The notes under the pieces: model-generated
The model's input: only the letters and a program-made list of their open reading frames with translations
The model's database searches: none
What the model was told of the DNA's origin: nothing
Translations under genes and position numbers: made by a program
Shown: piece by piece, positions 6,239 to 14,366 of the stretch
Layout: each line of letters begins with the position of its first letter
How positions within the stretch are numbered: position 1 is the stretch's first letter
NCBI GenBank assembly: GCA_002368715.1
Contig: DFEO01000151.1
Coordinates: 1 to 32,482 of the forward strand
From: Ruminococcus sp. UBA3800
GTDB taxonomy: Bacteria > Bacillota > Clostridia > Oscillospirales > Ruminococcaceae
Direction of reading: 5' to 3'
DNA length: 32,482 bases

Positions 6239-8833
6239 ATGCTTAAAAAAGCAGCAGCTCTGATACTCTCGGCTCTCACGCTGACACAGGCACTCATTTT
6301 TTCGGCGCCTGCTGTCGATGCCGCAGGTATCACAACTGTAAATGTAGTAAATTACGGTGCGAACGGAAAGGATCAGACTGACGACACCATAGCTATACAA
6401 AAGGCTCTGAACACAGCGCTGAGCAGCACCGACCCTGTAAAGGTGGTCGTGCCTAAGGGCATTTACTTTGTGGGCTCGCCCGACAGTGAGACCACAAGGT
6501 CGTTAAAGATCTATTCAAACACAACGCTGGAACTTGAGGAGGGCGCCGTTATCGTCCGTTCAAACAGGGCACCATCTACCTACATCATCTCGATAGCAGG
6601 CTATCATAACATTTCGATAAAGGGCGGCACCTTTAACGGAAACGCTGCAAATTGCCTGAAAGCAAGAGCCATAATGTCGCTTCGTGACATAGACGGGCTC
6701 AATATCGAGGATGTGGTATTTCAGAATTTCTGCGGCACTCATGCCGTGATAATCGACGGGGTCCACGGGCTTAACGTGAACAGATGCACCTTTTCAGGGT
6801 TCAAGCCGTTTGCCGACACCCCCGAAGAATACCGCAGCCAGACCAACGCCACCTCATACTGGGCGGCTGAAGCGCTGCATATCGACTTCAATTTCCTGAC
6901 AGAACGCTCGATGAGAGATGTTCAGGTAACGGACTGCACATTCAAAAACTGTGCCTCGGGCGTGGGGACCCACCACGTTATAGATGGTTATCTCGGTGAG
7001 AATATCAAGATATACCGCAACTCCTTTGTAAACTGCTATTACTGCGGCTGCAATGCCACGAATTTTCAGGGGTTCGAGTTTTTTGAAAACTCTGCCAAGA
7101 ACACGCCCTCTCTTATCCATATCGAAAACGTAAAGGGCTCTGTCCACGATAACTTTACCGACAACAGCACCTATAAGCCCGATGATAAGCTGCTGAACGA
7201 TGTATACGGCTTTGGTGTGAATGCTGCCGATCTGGCTTCGATGCCTGCTGTTTCGATCTCAAACAAGGTGGACAAGCAGACCGGCGAGATCGTTATGCTC
7301 AACAGCACGGATGTGGATGTCTATAACAACACGCTCTATGTCGGCTCTTATACAGACCCGTTTCTTGACAAGATCTGTGCGGTCAAGGTGACAAACCGAT
7401 CCCGTGCATCCGTGCGCTCGAACATTATTATGGGAGCGCCTTACAGGGGCATCTACGGCGACAACTCTCAGGTCGAGGTCTGCGAAAACACGGTAACAGG
7501 CTGCTATGACCCTATTTATCTCTGCGGCTGTGAAAACAGCACCGCAAGCTCGAACACTGTGCGCTCCGTGGGCGGAAGCGGCATAACCGCCGAGGCTTGC
7601 AGCAACACGGTCATCAAAGAGAATACGGTCTGCTCGGCTGACGGGAGCAGAGCGGCTCTTGATATCAGCTCCTGCGAAAATGCCGATATCTCGGACAATA
7701 CTGTCACAGGCTCGGCCGAGGAGGGAATAAGACTGTTTCAGAGCAGCGCTACGGCTGTCTGCTCAAACACGATCACAGGCTGCGCTTCGGACGCTGTCAG
7801 CGTCAGCGGCTCTGTGGCGGAGCAGATAAAGCTCAACCGCATTTCACAGAACGAGGGAATGGACATAAACATTTCAGACGGCTCCGAGGTCGGGGATTAT
7901 TCGAGCAACGTTTCCGACAAGGCTCAGGCTGAAACTGATGACACCAGCTCTGTCGGCTTTATGGGCGAGAGCACGCTCCACACTCACAGCTGGCAGCCGG
8001 CAGCACAAAACCAGCCCTCCTGCACCGCATCAGGCAGCAGCGTTATGGTGTGCAGCGACTGCGGATTGCAGATGGTCTCCGACATATCCGACCCCGTAGC
8101 TCACAGCTTTTCTGCCAAGGCCGTATCTGCAAGCTTCCTCGGCGGCGGAATGACCGTCCACAGCTGCAGCCAGTGCAGAAAGACCTATGAGGACACCTAC
8201 ACCCAGGCACTGTCACTTACGGATGTGAGCGGTATGAAGGCGCTCAGTGTGAGCGCAGACTCTGTTGTGCTAAGCTGGAAAAAGGTGCCGAAGGCTTCGG
8301 CCTATGCTGTTTATGTCTATAACAAATCGCTCAAAAAATGGGAGCGCTTCGGCAACACAACAAGCACACAGCTTACAGTGAAAAAGCTTAACCCGGGCGA
8401 GACCTATGCCTTCACGGTAAGGGCTATCGCAAAGGTCGGCAGCAGTACCATACTGTCACCCAACTTCGAGCATTATAAGACCTCGACAAAGCCCGCAAAG
8501 GTGAACTTCACAGTGACCTCTGCCAAAGTGAAGACCGCAGACCTCAGCTGGAAAAAGGTCGCAGGCGCCACCAGCTATGCTGTGTTCTATAAGCCCACAG
8601 CAGCCTCTGCATGGCAGAAGATAGCAACTGTGAACAACAAGACCACGACCTTTACAAAGACAGGTCTGAAAGAGGGCTCGACCTGTATATTTGCGGTCAG
8701 GGCCTACCGAAACTATGAGGGCACGATCCTTGGAGCAGACTTTGATGCAAAGTCAGTCAAGATAAAGGCTGCCGCAAAGAAGCCCGCTGCAAAGACCACA
8801 ACTGCCAAAGCAGCAAAAACTACCGCAAAATAG
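6239..8833 (+). CDS. Secreted right-handed beta-helix protein with FN3 domains (pectate-lyase-like fold)
   Basis: The 864-residue protein has a signal peptide (MLKKAAALILSALTLTQA, cleavage near AVDAAG). The opening VVNYGANGKDQTDDTIAIQ is the typical start of pectate-lyase/polygalacturonase-type helices. Repeated N-x-[FIV] coil motifs continue to about residue 560. A Cys/His-rich segment (about 580-655) has HSW, CSDCG and HSCSQC. Two fibronectin type III domains follow (about 660-750 and 755-845; each with the VxLSWKKV/ADLSWKKV strand), then a Lys/Ala/Thr tail. No dockerin is visible. A role in pectin or other polysaccharide cleavage or binding is likely from the fold, but I see no certain active site. 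AAAGGAG lies seven bases before the start. Confidence 0.82.
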   Translation: MLKKAAALILSALTLTQALIFSAPAVDAAGITTVNVVNYGANGKDQTDDTIAIQKALNTALSSTDPVKVVVPKGIYFVGSPDSETTRSLKIYSNTTLELEEGAVIVRSNRAPSTYIISIAGYHNISIKGGTFNGNAANCLKARAIMSLRDIDGLNIEDVVFQNFCGTHAVIIDGVHGLNVNRCTFSGFKPFADTPEEYRSQTNATSYWAAEALHIDFNFLTERSMRDVQVTDCTFKNCASGVGTHHVIDGYLGENIKIYRNSFVNCYYCGCNATNFQGFEFFENSAKNTPSLIHIENVKGSVHDNFTDNSTYKPDDKLLNDVYGFGVNAADLASMPAVSISNKVDKQTGEIVMLNSTDVDVYNNTLYVGSYTDPFLDKICAVKVTNRSRASVRSNIIMGAPYRGIYGDNSQVEVCENTVTGCYDPIYLCGCENSTASSNTVRSVGGSGITAEACSNTVIKENTVCSADGSRAALDISSCENADISDNTVTGSAEEGIRLFQSSATAVCSNTITGCASDAVSVSGSVAEQIKLNRISQNEGMDINISDGSEVGDYSSNVSDKAQAETDDTSSVGFMGESTLHTHSWQPAAQNQPSCTASGSSVMVCSDCGLQMVSDISDPVAHSFSAKAVSASFLGGGMTVHSCSQCRKTYEDTYTQALSLTDVSGMKALSVSADSVVLSWKKVPKASAYAVYVYNKSLKKWERFGNTTSTQLTVKKLNPGETYAFTVRAIAKVGSSTILSPNFEHYKTSTKPAKVNFTVTSAKVKTADLSWKKVAGATSYAVFYKPTAASAWQKIATVNNKTTTFTKTGLKEGSTCIFAVRAYRNYEGTILGADFDAKSVKIKAAAKKPAAKTTTAKAAKTTAK

Positions 8834-8840
8834 ATAATGC

Positions 8841-8880
8841 AGCGGCATATCTTTCCACTGTGAAGGGCGGATATGCCGCT
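8841..8880 (+). terminator. Perfect 11-bp hairpin between the beta-helix gene and fruK
   Basis: AGCGGCATATC (8841-8851) pairs perfectly with GATATGCCGCT (8870-8880) around an 18-base loop, beginning seven bases after the stop codon. Only TTG follows, not a full T-tract, so it may be a weak terminator, an mRNA-processing or stabilising structure, or a regulator-binding site for the fruK-HPr pair. Confidence 0.5.
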
Positions 8881-8907
8881 TTGCTGATGAAAAAAGGAGA
8901 AGGAGCA

Positions 8908-9834
8908 ATGGTCTATACTGTAACGTTTAATCCTGCTATCGACTATGTCGTGAAAATGGACAGCCTGACCTCGGGCAGCATAAACCGCACGAGCAGCGAG
9001 CAGATCTATCATGGCGGCAAAGGAATAAATGTGTCCGTCGTTTTAAAGGAGCTTGGTGTGCGCTCAAAGGCGCTGGGCTTTGTGGCAGGGTTCACGGGAG
9101 AGGCTATCGAAAACGGTCTTGGCGCTATGGGGATAGAAACGGATCTTGTCAGGCTCCCGTCAGGCAACTCACGAATCAACGTTAAGATAAAGGCCGATGA
9201 GGAGACCGAAATAAACGGCCGTGGCCCCGACATAAGCGGCGATGCCGTGGAGGAGCTTTTTGAAAAGCTCGAACTGCTCGAAAGCGGCGATATCCTCGTT
9301 CTTGCGGGAAGCATTCCATCGTCGCTGCCTGCGGATATATACGAGCGTATACTTGAAAGGCTGGACGGCAGGGGCATAAGGGCTGTTGTGGATGCCACAG
9401 GCGAGCTTCTGATGAGAGTGCTGAGGTTTCGGCCGTTTCTTATAAAACCAAATAATTTTGAACTTGGGGAAATGTTCGGTGTGAGCATAGAGAGCGACGA
9501 ACAGATAGAGACCTATGCAAGAAAGCTAAGAGAGCTTGGCGCTCGGAATGTCCTTGTGTCCATGGCAGGCGACGGCTCGATGCTGGTAGATGAAAACGGC
9601 GTGGTCCTGAGGCAGGGCGTTTGCAAAGGCGAGGTAAGAAACTCCGTTGGAGCAGGTGATTCTATGGTCGCAGGGTTTATCGCAGGCGTGCTGATGCAGG
9701 AGGATTGGGATGACGCACAGCAGCCGGACTACGGCTTTGCCCTGAGGCTCGCAACTGCCGCCGGGGGCGCAACCGCCTTTTCGGACGGGCTGGCCGAAAA
9801 ACGGAAAATAGACGAGCTGTTTAAAACGCTTTAA
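8908..9834 (+). CDS. fruK: 1-phosphofructokinase / tagatose-6-phosphate kinase family (PfkB)
   Basis: The 308-residue PfkB/ribokinase-family sugar kinase begins MVYTVTFNPAIDYVV, the hallmark of the FruK/LacC/PfkB branch. It has the sugar-binding YHGGKGINVSVVLKELG motif, KPNNFELGEMFG in the middle, and the C-terminal ATP/anion-hole signature GAGDSMVAGF with catalytic Asp251. Known for the branch: ATP-dependent phosphorylation of fructose-1-phosphate (or tagatose-6-phosphate) to a bisphosphate. Fructose-1-phosphate is the more likely substrate since HPr follows 14 bases later. The frame opens at 8860, but AAAAAGGAG ahead of ATG 8908 and the family N-terminus fix the start there. No fructose PTS permease or DeoR-type repressor is alongside, which is unusual for a fru operon. 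Confidence 0.88.
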   Translation: MVYTVTFNPAIDYVVKMDSLTSGSINRTSSEQIYHGGKGINVSVVLKELGVRSKALGFVAGFTGEAIENGLGAMGIETDLVRLPSGNSRINVKIKADEETEINGRGPDISGDAVEELFEKLELLESGDILVLAGSIPSSLPADIYERILERLDGRGIRAVVDATGELLMRVLRFRPFLIKPNNFELGEMFGVSIESDEQIETYARKLRELGARNVLVSMAGDGSMLVDENGVVLRQGVCKGEVRNSVGAGDSMVAGFIAGVLMQEDWDDAQQPDYGFALRLATAAGGATAFSDGLAEKRKIDELFKTL

Positions 9835-9848
9835 AGGAGACGACAGAT

Positions 9849-10118
9849 ATGGCAACACGAAAGGTAACTGTAATAAGTAACGAGGGGCTGCATATGCGCC
9901 CGGCAGGGCTTTTTTCAAAGGCGGCAAAGGCTCATGACGAATGTGAGATAACGCTTTGCTTTAACGGCAAGGTGATAAACGCAAAGTCTGTGATGAGTGT
10001 TATGGCGGCCGGGATAAACAAGGGCAGCGAGATCGAGATAGCTGTAAACGGCGGCGACGAGCAGGCCGTTCTTGACGAGCTGTGCAGGATGATAGAAACT
10101 GACTTTGGAAGAGGCTGA
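9849..10118 (+). CDS. ptsH: HPr family phosphocarrier protein
   Basis: The 89-residue HPr has the phosphorylatable His15 in GLHMRPAG and a regulatory-site serine at 47 (NAKSVMSVMAAGI). This corresponds to Ser46 of Bacillus HPr, shifted by one residue. Known: HPr passes phosphate from enzyme I to sugar permeases and, when phosphorylated on the serine by HPr kinase, works with CcpA in carbon catabolite repression. With both sites present it resembles true HPr rather than Crh, which lacks His15. AAAGGAG precedes the start. It lies just downstream of fruK and 68 bases before tex. Confidence 0.92.
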   Translation: MATRKVTVISNEGLHMRPAGLFSKAAKAHDECEITLCFNGKVINAKSVMSVMAAGINKGSEIEIAVNGGDEQAVLDELCRMIETDFGRG

Positions 10119-10186
10119 CGACCGCAAAGCCTGATATTGAGAAAACAGAAGTACACCCGGGAACGTCCCGAAAAAGGAGTAGACTT

Positions 10187-12352
10187 ATGCAAATAAACAA
10201 CATGATCGCCCGTGAACTGGGGCTGAGACCCGAGCAGGTGGATAACGCCGTAGCTCTTATCGACGAGGGTATGACTATTCCCTTTATCGCAAGATACCGC
10301 AAGGAGCTGACAGGCTCGCTCGACGACACAGCCCTCAGAGACCTCTCGGACAGGCTGACATATCTGAGAAACCTTGAAAAGCGCAAGGAGGAGATCATCT
10401 CCTCTATCACCGCACAGGAAAAGATGACGGACGAGCTTATGGCCGCTATCGAAAAGGCAGTCACTCTTGTCGAGGTCGAGGACATTTATCTGCCCTATAA
10501 GCAGAAACGTAAGACAAGAGCTTCGGTCGCCAGAGAAAAGGGTCTGGAGCCGCTTGCAGCACTTATTATGGAGCAGGCTGACGGTGTGGATATAGATGCC
10601 GAGGCAGAGAAATATATAGACGAGCAAAAAGAGCTTGCAGACAAGGATGCCTGCCTTGCGGGCGCTATGGACATAATAGCCGAGGATATCTCGGACAGCG
10701 CCGAGATGAGAAAATATCTCAGACAGATGTTCTCAGACCTCGGACACCTTGTGTCTGCGGCAGCCGATGAAAACGCCAAGAGCGTTTACGAGAACTATTA
10801 TGAGTTTTCGGAAAGCGTTTCAAAGGTGGCAGGCCACAGGGTGCTGGCTATCGACAGGGGCGAGAAAGAGGGCTTTTTGAAGGTAAGCGTCACGCTGCCC
10901 GAAGGTGCCGCAGAGAGAGCGCTCACGCAGCGCTTTGTAAAAGGGAAGAACCGATGCTCCGGGCTTGTTGAAGCAGCGGCTCTTGACAGCTGGAAACGGC
11001 TCATCTACCCTTCGCTCGAACGTGAGATAAGAAACGACCTCAGCCTTAAAGCGCAGGAGGGCGCTATAAAGGTGTTTTCTTCAAACCTGCGTCAGCTGCT
11101 TATGCAGCCGCCAATAAAGGGCAAGGTCACACTGGGTCTTGACCCCGGATATACCCACGGCTGTAAATGCGCTGTGGTGGATGACACCGGAAAGGTGCTG
11201 GACACCGCTATCATCTACATAACACCTCCCAGGAAAAACACCGAAAAAGCAGAGCAGATAATAAGCTCGATGATAAAGAAGCACGGTGTCACGGCTATCG
11301 CTATCGGAAACGGAACAGCGTCCCGTGAGACCGAACAGTTCACAGCAGAGCTTATAAAAAAGACAGGCGCCGGGGTATCCTATATGGTCGTTTCCGAAGC
11401 AGGTGCTTCTGTCTATTCGGCTTCAAAGCTTGCAGCAGAGGAATTCCCGGAGTATGATGTGTCGCTCAGGTCGGCAGTCTCCATAGCAAGACGCTTGCAG
11501 GACCCTCTGGCGGAGCTTGTAAAGATAGACCCAAAGGCCATAGGCGTGGGTCAGTATCAGCACGATATGCCAAAAGCCAGAATGGACGAGGCTCTGTCGG
11601 GTGTTGTCGAGGACTGTGTAAACTCTGTCGGCGTTGACCTTAACACAGCTTCCTATTCGCTGCTGTCCTATATCGCCGGTATCAGCAAGAGTGTAGCAAA
11701 AAACATCGTGGCCTTCCGTGAGGAGAATGGCTCGTTCACTGACCGCAGGCAGCTTCTTAAAGTGGCAAAGCTGGGACCCAAGGCCTATGAGCAGTGTGCA
11801 GGCTTCCTGCGTGTGCGTGACGGCAGGAACCCTCTTGACAATACAGGCGTTCACCCCGAGAGCTACGATGCCGCAAAGAGCCTTCTGGAATGCTGCGGCT
11901 ATTCGCTGACCAATATGGGCGGCCTTGGCGACCTGCCAGTGAAGGCAAAAAAAGTCGGGCTCAAAACGCTGTCCGAAAAGACAGGCGCCGGGATCCCGAC
12001 TCTGGAAGATATTATAAACGAGCTTGTGAAGCCCGGCCGTGACCCCCGTGACGAGCTGCCGCCTCCGCTTATGAGAAGTGCGGACGTTATGGAGCTCAAG
12101 GACCTCAAGGAGGGTATGGAGCTTGTGGGAACGGTGAGAAACGTTATCGACTTCGGTGCCTTTGTTGACATCGGTGTCCACGAGGACGGCCTTGTCCACA
12201 TCTCTCAGCTGGCAGACAAGTTTGTAAAGCACCCGCTGGATGTTGTCAAGGTGGGTCAGATAGTCAGGGTGAGGGTAATGTCTGTTGATGTCCAGAAAAA
12301 ACGCATCTCGCTGACGATGAAGGGTGTCAGGCAGCAGTTATCTGAAAACTGA
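10187..12352 (+). CDS. tex: Tex family S1 RNA-binding transcription accessory protein
   Basis: The 721-residue protein is typical of Tex/YhgF. The N-terminal helical domain has the family block EGMTIPFIARYRKELTGSLDD. A YqgF/RNase-H-like domain (about 320-430) contains GLDPGYTHGCKCAVVD. Helix-hairpin-helix repeats (about 490-560) include VDLNTASYSLLSYIAGIS, and a C-terminal S1 domain (about 640-715) contains GAFVDIGVHEDGLVHISQL. Known: a cytoplasmic, Spt6-like protein that associates with RNA and the transcription machinery; precise function is not settled. AAAAGGAG precedes the start. The last 15 bases overlap the convergent esterase gene, and no terminator separates the two. Confidence 0.95.
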   Translation: MQINNMIARELGLRPEQVDNAVALIDEGMTIPFIARYRKELTGSLDDTALRDLSDRLTYLRNLEKRKEEIISSITAQEKMTDELMAAIEKAVTLVEVEDIYLPYKQKRKTRASVAREKGLEPLAALIMEQADGVDIDAEAEKYIDEQKELADKDACLAGAMDIIAEDISDSAEMRKYLRQMFSDLGHLVSAAADENAKSVYENYYEFSESVSKVAGHRVLAIDRGEKEGFLKVSVTLPEGAAERALTQRFVKGKNRCSGLVEAAALDSWKRLIYPSLEREIRNDLSLKAQEGAIKVFSSNLRQLLMQPPIKGKVTLGLDPGYTHGCKCAVVDDTGKVLDTAIIYITPPRKNTEKAEQIISSMIKKHGVTAIAIGNGTASRETEQFTAELIKKTGAGVSYMVVSEAGASVYSASKLAAEEFPEYDVSLRSAVSIARRLQDPLAELVKIDPKAIGVGQYQHDMPKARMDEALSGVVEDCVNSVGVDLNTASYSLLSYIAGISKSVAKNIVAFREENGSFTDRRQLLKVAKLGPKAYEQCAGFLRVRDGRNPLDNTGVHPESYDAAKSLLECCGYSLTNMGGLGDLPVKAKKVGLKTLSEKTGAGIPTLEDIINELVKPGRDPRDELPPPLMRSADVMELKDLKEGMELVGTVRNVIDFGAFVDIGVHEDGLVHISQLADKFVKHPLDVVKVGQIVRVRVMSVDVQKKRISLTMKGVRQQLSEN

Positions 12353-13159
12353 CCTGAAAAAGTAATATAAATGAGGCTTTACGCTGGTATGATCGTGGCC
12401 TGTTTCTTTCATGACCTGAAAGAGGCAGGTCACTTTGTTGTTTTCAAGTATCCTGTGATAATGCTCTGGCTCGTGAAGCACGACCTCATCCGCAAGGGAG
12501 TAGCTGATGAGCATAGAATAAGGCTCGTATCCCTTATCAAAGCGCATTTCGCTCTCGGTCAGCTGGCCCGGGTGCATAGGTGAGCCGGGTATTTTTACCA
12601 AGCCCGGCGCCGGGCATACAGCGCCGATGCAGCCAAACAGGTCGGGCCTTTTGAAGCCGATGAACAGCGCCTCTCGGCCGCCCATTGAAAACCCTGTGAC
12701 AGCTGTGTTCTGCCTGCCTTTTTTTATGCTGAACCTGCGCTCGATAAAGGGCATCAGGTCGGTGGTCAGGTCGTTTATAAAGTTGTCATAGGCATAGCAG
12801 TTTTCAAGGTCCATACCGGTACACACAGGCATCTCCCTGCTGCAAAAAATATAGGGAGCAACTACTATCATATCCTGAGCCTTGCCGTCAAGCCTGAGGT
12901 TATGAAGTATCCTTCCAAGAGCGACCTCGGGCCTTGCCATCCACGAGCCGTCATCATAAAAGCCGTGGAGAACATAGACCACGGGATACTCCCGGCTTTC
13001 GTCATAGTCCACGGGCAGCATGATATTTACCCCCGTTTCACGGCCCGCTGTCCTTGAAAAATAGGTGTACCTTTCAAAGCACGGATATTCTTCCTTCTCT
13101 CTCTCCCTGTCATAGCCCTCACAGGGGAGCTCGGTGATAAGGTCGTTCAAAGTTCCCAT
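12338..13159 (-). CDS. Intracellular esterase, alpha/beta hydrolase (esterase D/feruloyl-acetyl esterase type)
   Basis: The 273-residue protein belongs to the putative-esterase branch of alpha/beta hydrolases. VVYVLHGFYDDG gives the oxyanion-hole strand, Ser158 the nucleophile elbow GFSMGG, and His255 the catalytic base in ETGHDHTS near the C-terminus. There is no signal peptide, so it likely acts on imported compounds. Relatives remove acetyl or feruloyl groups from xylan oligosaccharides or hydrolyse S-formylglutathione; given the glycoside hydrolases around, a carbohydrate esterase is my best guess. AAAAAAGGAGG precedes the start, and a good promoter lies at 13199-13227. It is a single-gene unit. 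Confidence 0.85.
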   Translation of the reverse strand: MGTLNDLITELPCEGYDREREKEEYPCFERYTYFSRTAGRETGVNIMLPVDYDESREYPVVYVLHGFYDDGSWMARPEVALGRILHNLRLDGKAQDMIVVAPYIFCSREMPVCTGMDLENCYAYDNFINDLTTDLMPFIERRFSIKKGRQNTAVTGFSMGGREALFIGFKRPDLFGCIGAVCPAPGLVKIPGSPMHPGQLTESEMRFDKGYEPYSMLISYSLADEVVLHEPEHYHRILENNKVTCLFQVMKETGHDHTSVKPHLYYFFRSVFR

Positions 13160-13198
13160 AACTATGCCTCCTTTTTTATTCTGCTATCATCTTCTTTT

Positions 13199-13227
13199 AT
13201 CATAGCATATTCCGCCCGCCTTTTCAA
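13199..13227 (-). promoter_or_regulatory. Promoter for the esterase gene
   Basis: On the minus strand, -35 TTGAAA (13222-13227) and -10 TATGAT (13199-13204) are 17 bases apart, about 40 bases upstream of the esterase start. Confidence 0.7.
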
Positions 13228-13255
13228 TACCCCTCCCCCACAAGCAAAAACAATA

Positions 13256-13281
13256 CCCGGAAAGACCGCAGTCTCTCCGGG
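13256..13281 (-). terminator. Terminator of the large ABC-transport operon
   Basis: CCCGGAAAGAC (13256-13266) pairs with GTCTCTCCGGG (13271-13281) with one mismatch (G-U possible in one strand) and a CGCA loop. On the minus strand it is followed by TATTGTTTTTG, and on the plus strand by CAG plus seven Ts, so it may work both ways. It lies 27 bases past the stop of the last permease gene. Confidence 0.8.
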
Positions 13282-13307
13282 CAGTTTTTTTATAAACGCT
13301 GCAAGCC

Positions 13308-14354
13308 TTAGTTTGCAAGACCCGAACGCTCGATACCTTCGATGAAGTACCTTTGCAGGAATACATACATTACCAATATCGGCGTTATGGACAGCAAGCA
13401 TCCGGCTTCGAGCCAAACGATGATCTGACGGACAGATACCTGCTGACCGTCGAACAGCGTCTGAGCCAGGTTTGTGTTAAGGTTTTTAAGCATCAGCGCA
13501 ACAGTATCATTCTTTGTGAAGAAGGACGAGGAAACATAATAGTCGTTCCAGTACCAAACTATCGAGAACAGGAATACTGTCAGGAATGAGGATCTTGCGT
13601 TAGGACACATGATCTTTACAAAGGTGTAAAGAGGGCTGCATCCGTCAAGATAAGCCGCATCTTCAAGCTCCTTGGGCAGTCCTCTGAAGAACTGACGGAA
13701 GATGAAGATGAACAGACCTGCACGCAGACCGTTTGCAAACAGCGCAGGCAGATACATTGTCCAGCCTGAGTTGATAAGCGATGTCTCGCCGCCTGTCAGC
13801 AGCTTTGCCAGGAATTCAGGCTTGAAATAAGCATACTGGAGATACAGCGGGATAGTGGTGATCTGCGGAGGAACGATGATCTGGAGAACAACGATAGCAA
13901 ACAGGATGCTCTTTCCCTTGAACTTGAATCTTGCAAAGCCATAGCCTGTTATCGAGCAGGTGATGACCTGAAGGATCGAAGCTACAATGTTGAGGATGAC
14001 CGTGTTTACGACCGTCTTGTCAAAGGACATAACGTCCCAGACATCGTAGATGTTCTGCATCGTGAAGCTCTTTGGCAGCCATACGACCGACGGGTCATTC
14101 ATCTGCTCGTTCGGTCTGAATGCTGTCGAGAGCATAAAGATGAGAGGATAAAGGATTACAAAGCAGAGTCCGAACAGGATCACGAACCTGAAGAACGGCC
14201 ATACAGCACCGATCCATTTTCTTCTCCTGTTATAAGCTATCTGTTCGGGAGTCAGATATTTTTCAAGCCCTTCTTCTTTCATCTTTTTGTAGCGGGCTTT
14301 CTGGGCAGCCTTGCGTTCTTTTTCAAACTGTTTTTCTTCTTTTTTAGTTGCCAC
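13308..14354 (-). CDS. Carbohydrate ABC transporter permease, MalG type (second pair)
   Basis: The 348-residue inner permease has a lysine/glutamate-rich cytoplasmic N-terminus of about 55 residues and six predicted membrane helices. The coupling (EAA) loop near the C-terminal third reads PKELEDAAYLDGCSPLYTF, close to the CUT1 consensus; the following segment reads CPNARSSF rather than the usual P-x-x-x-P. Known: MalG-type subunits pair with MalF-type subunits to form the channel of sugar importers. It starts 12 bases after its MalF-type partner and is the last gene of the operon, followed by the hairpin at 13256-13281. The substrate is unknown. Confidence 0.9.
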   Translation of the reverse strand: MATKKEEKQFEKERKAAQKARYKKMKEEGLEKYLTPEQIAYNRRRKWIGAVWPFFRFVILFGLCFVILYPLIFMLSTAFRPNEQMNDPSVVWLPKSFTMQNIYDVWDVMSFDKTVVNTVILNIVASILQVITCSITGYGFARFKFKGKSILFAIVVLQIIVPPQITTIPLYLQYAYFKPEFLAKLLTGGETSLINSGWTMYLPALFANGLRAGLFIFIFRQFFRGLPKELEDAAYLDGCSPLYTFVKIMCPNARSSFLTVFLFSIVWYWNDYYVSSSFFTKNDTVALMLKNLNTNLAQTLFDGQQVSVRQIIVWLEAGCLLSITPILVMYVFLQRYFIEGIERSGLAN

Positions 14355-14366
14355 TTATATCCCCCC

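Noticed and set aside
3755..6400. Very long open frame (881 codons) on the minus strand.
   Set aside because: It lies opposite lexA, the zinc-ribbon gene and GH43, all with clear families and ribosome binding sites. It is an antisense artefact of codon bias.
10155..10180. Small GGGA-ACG-TCCC hairpin before tex.
   Set aside because: The stem is only four to five bases and has no T-tract, so it is too weak to call a terminator or regulator.
11423..12232. 269-codon minus-strand frame inside tex.
   Set aside because: It is a shadow of the tex gene in another frame.
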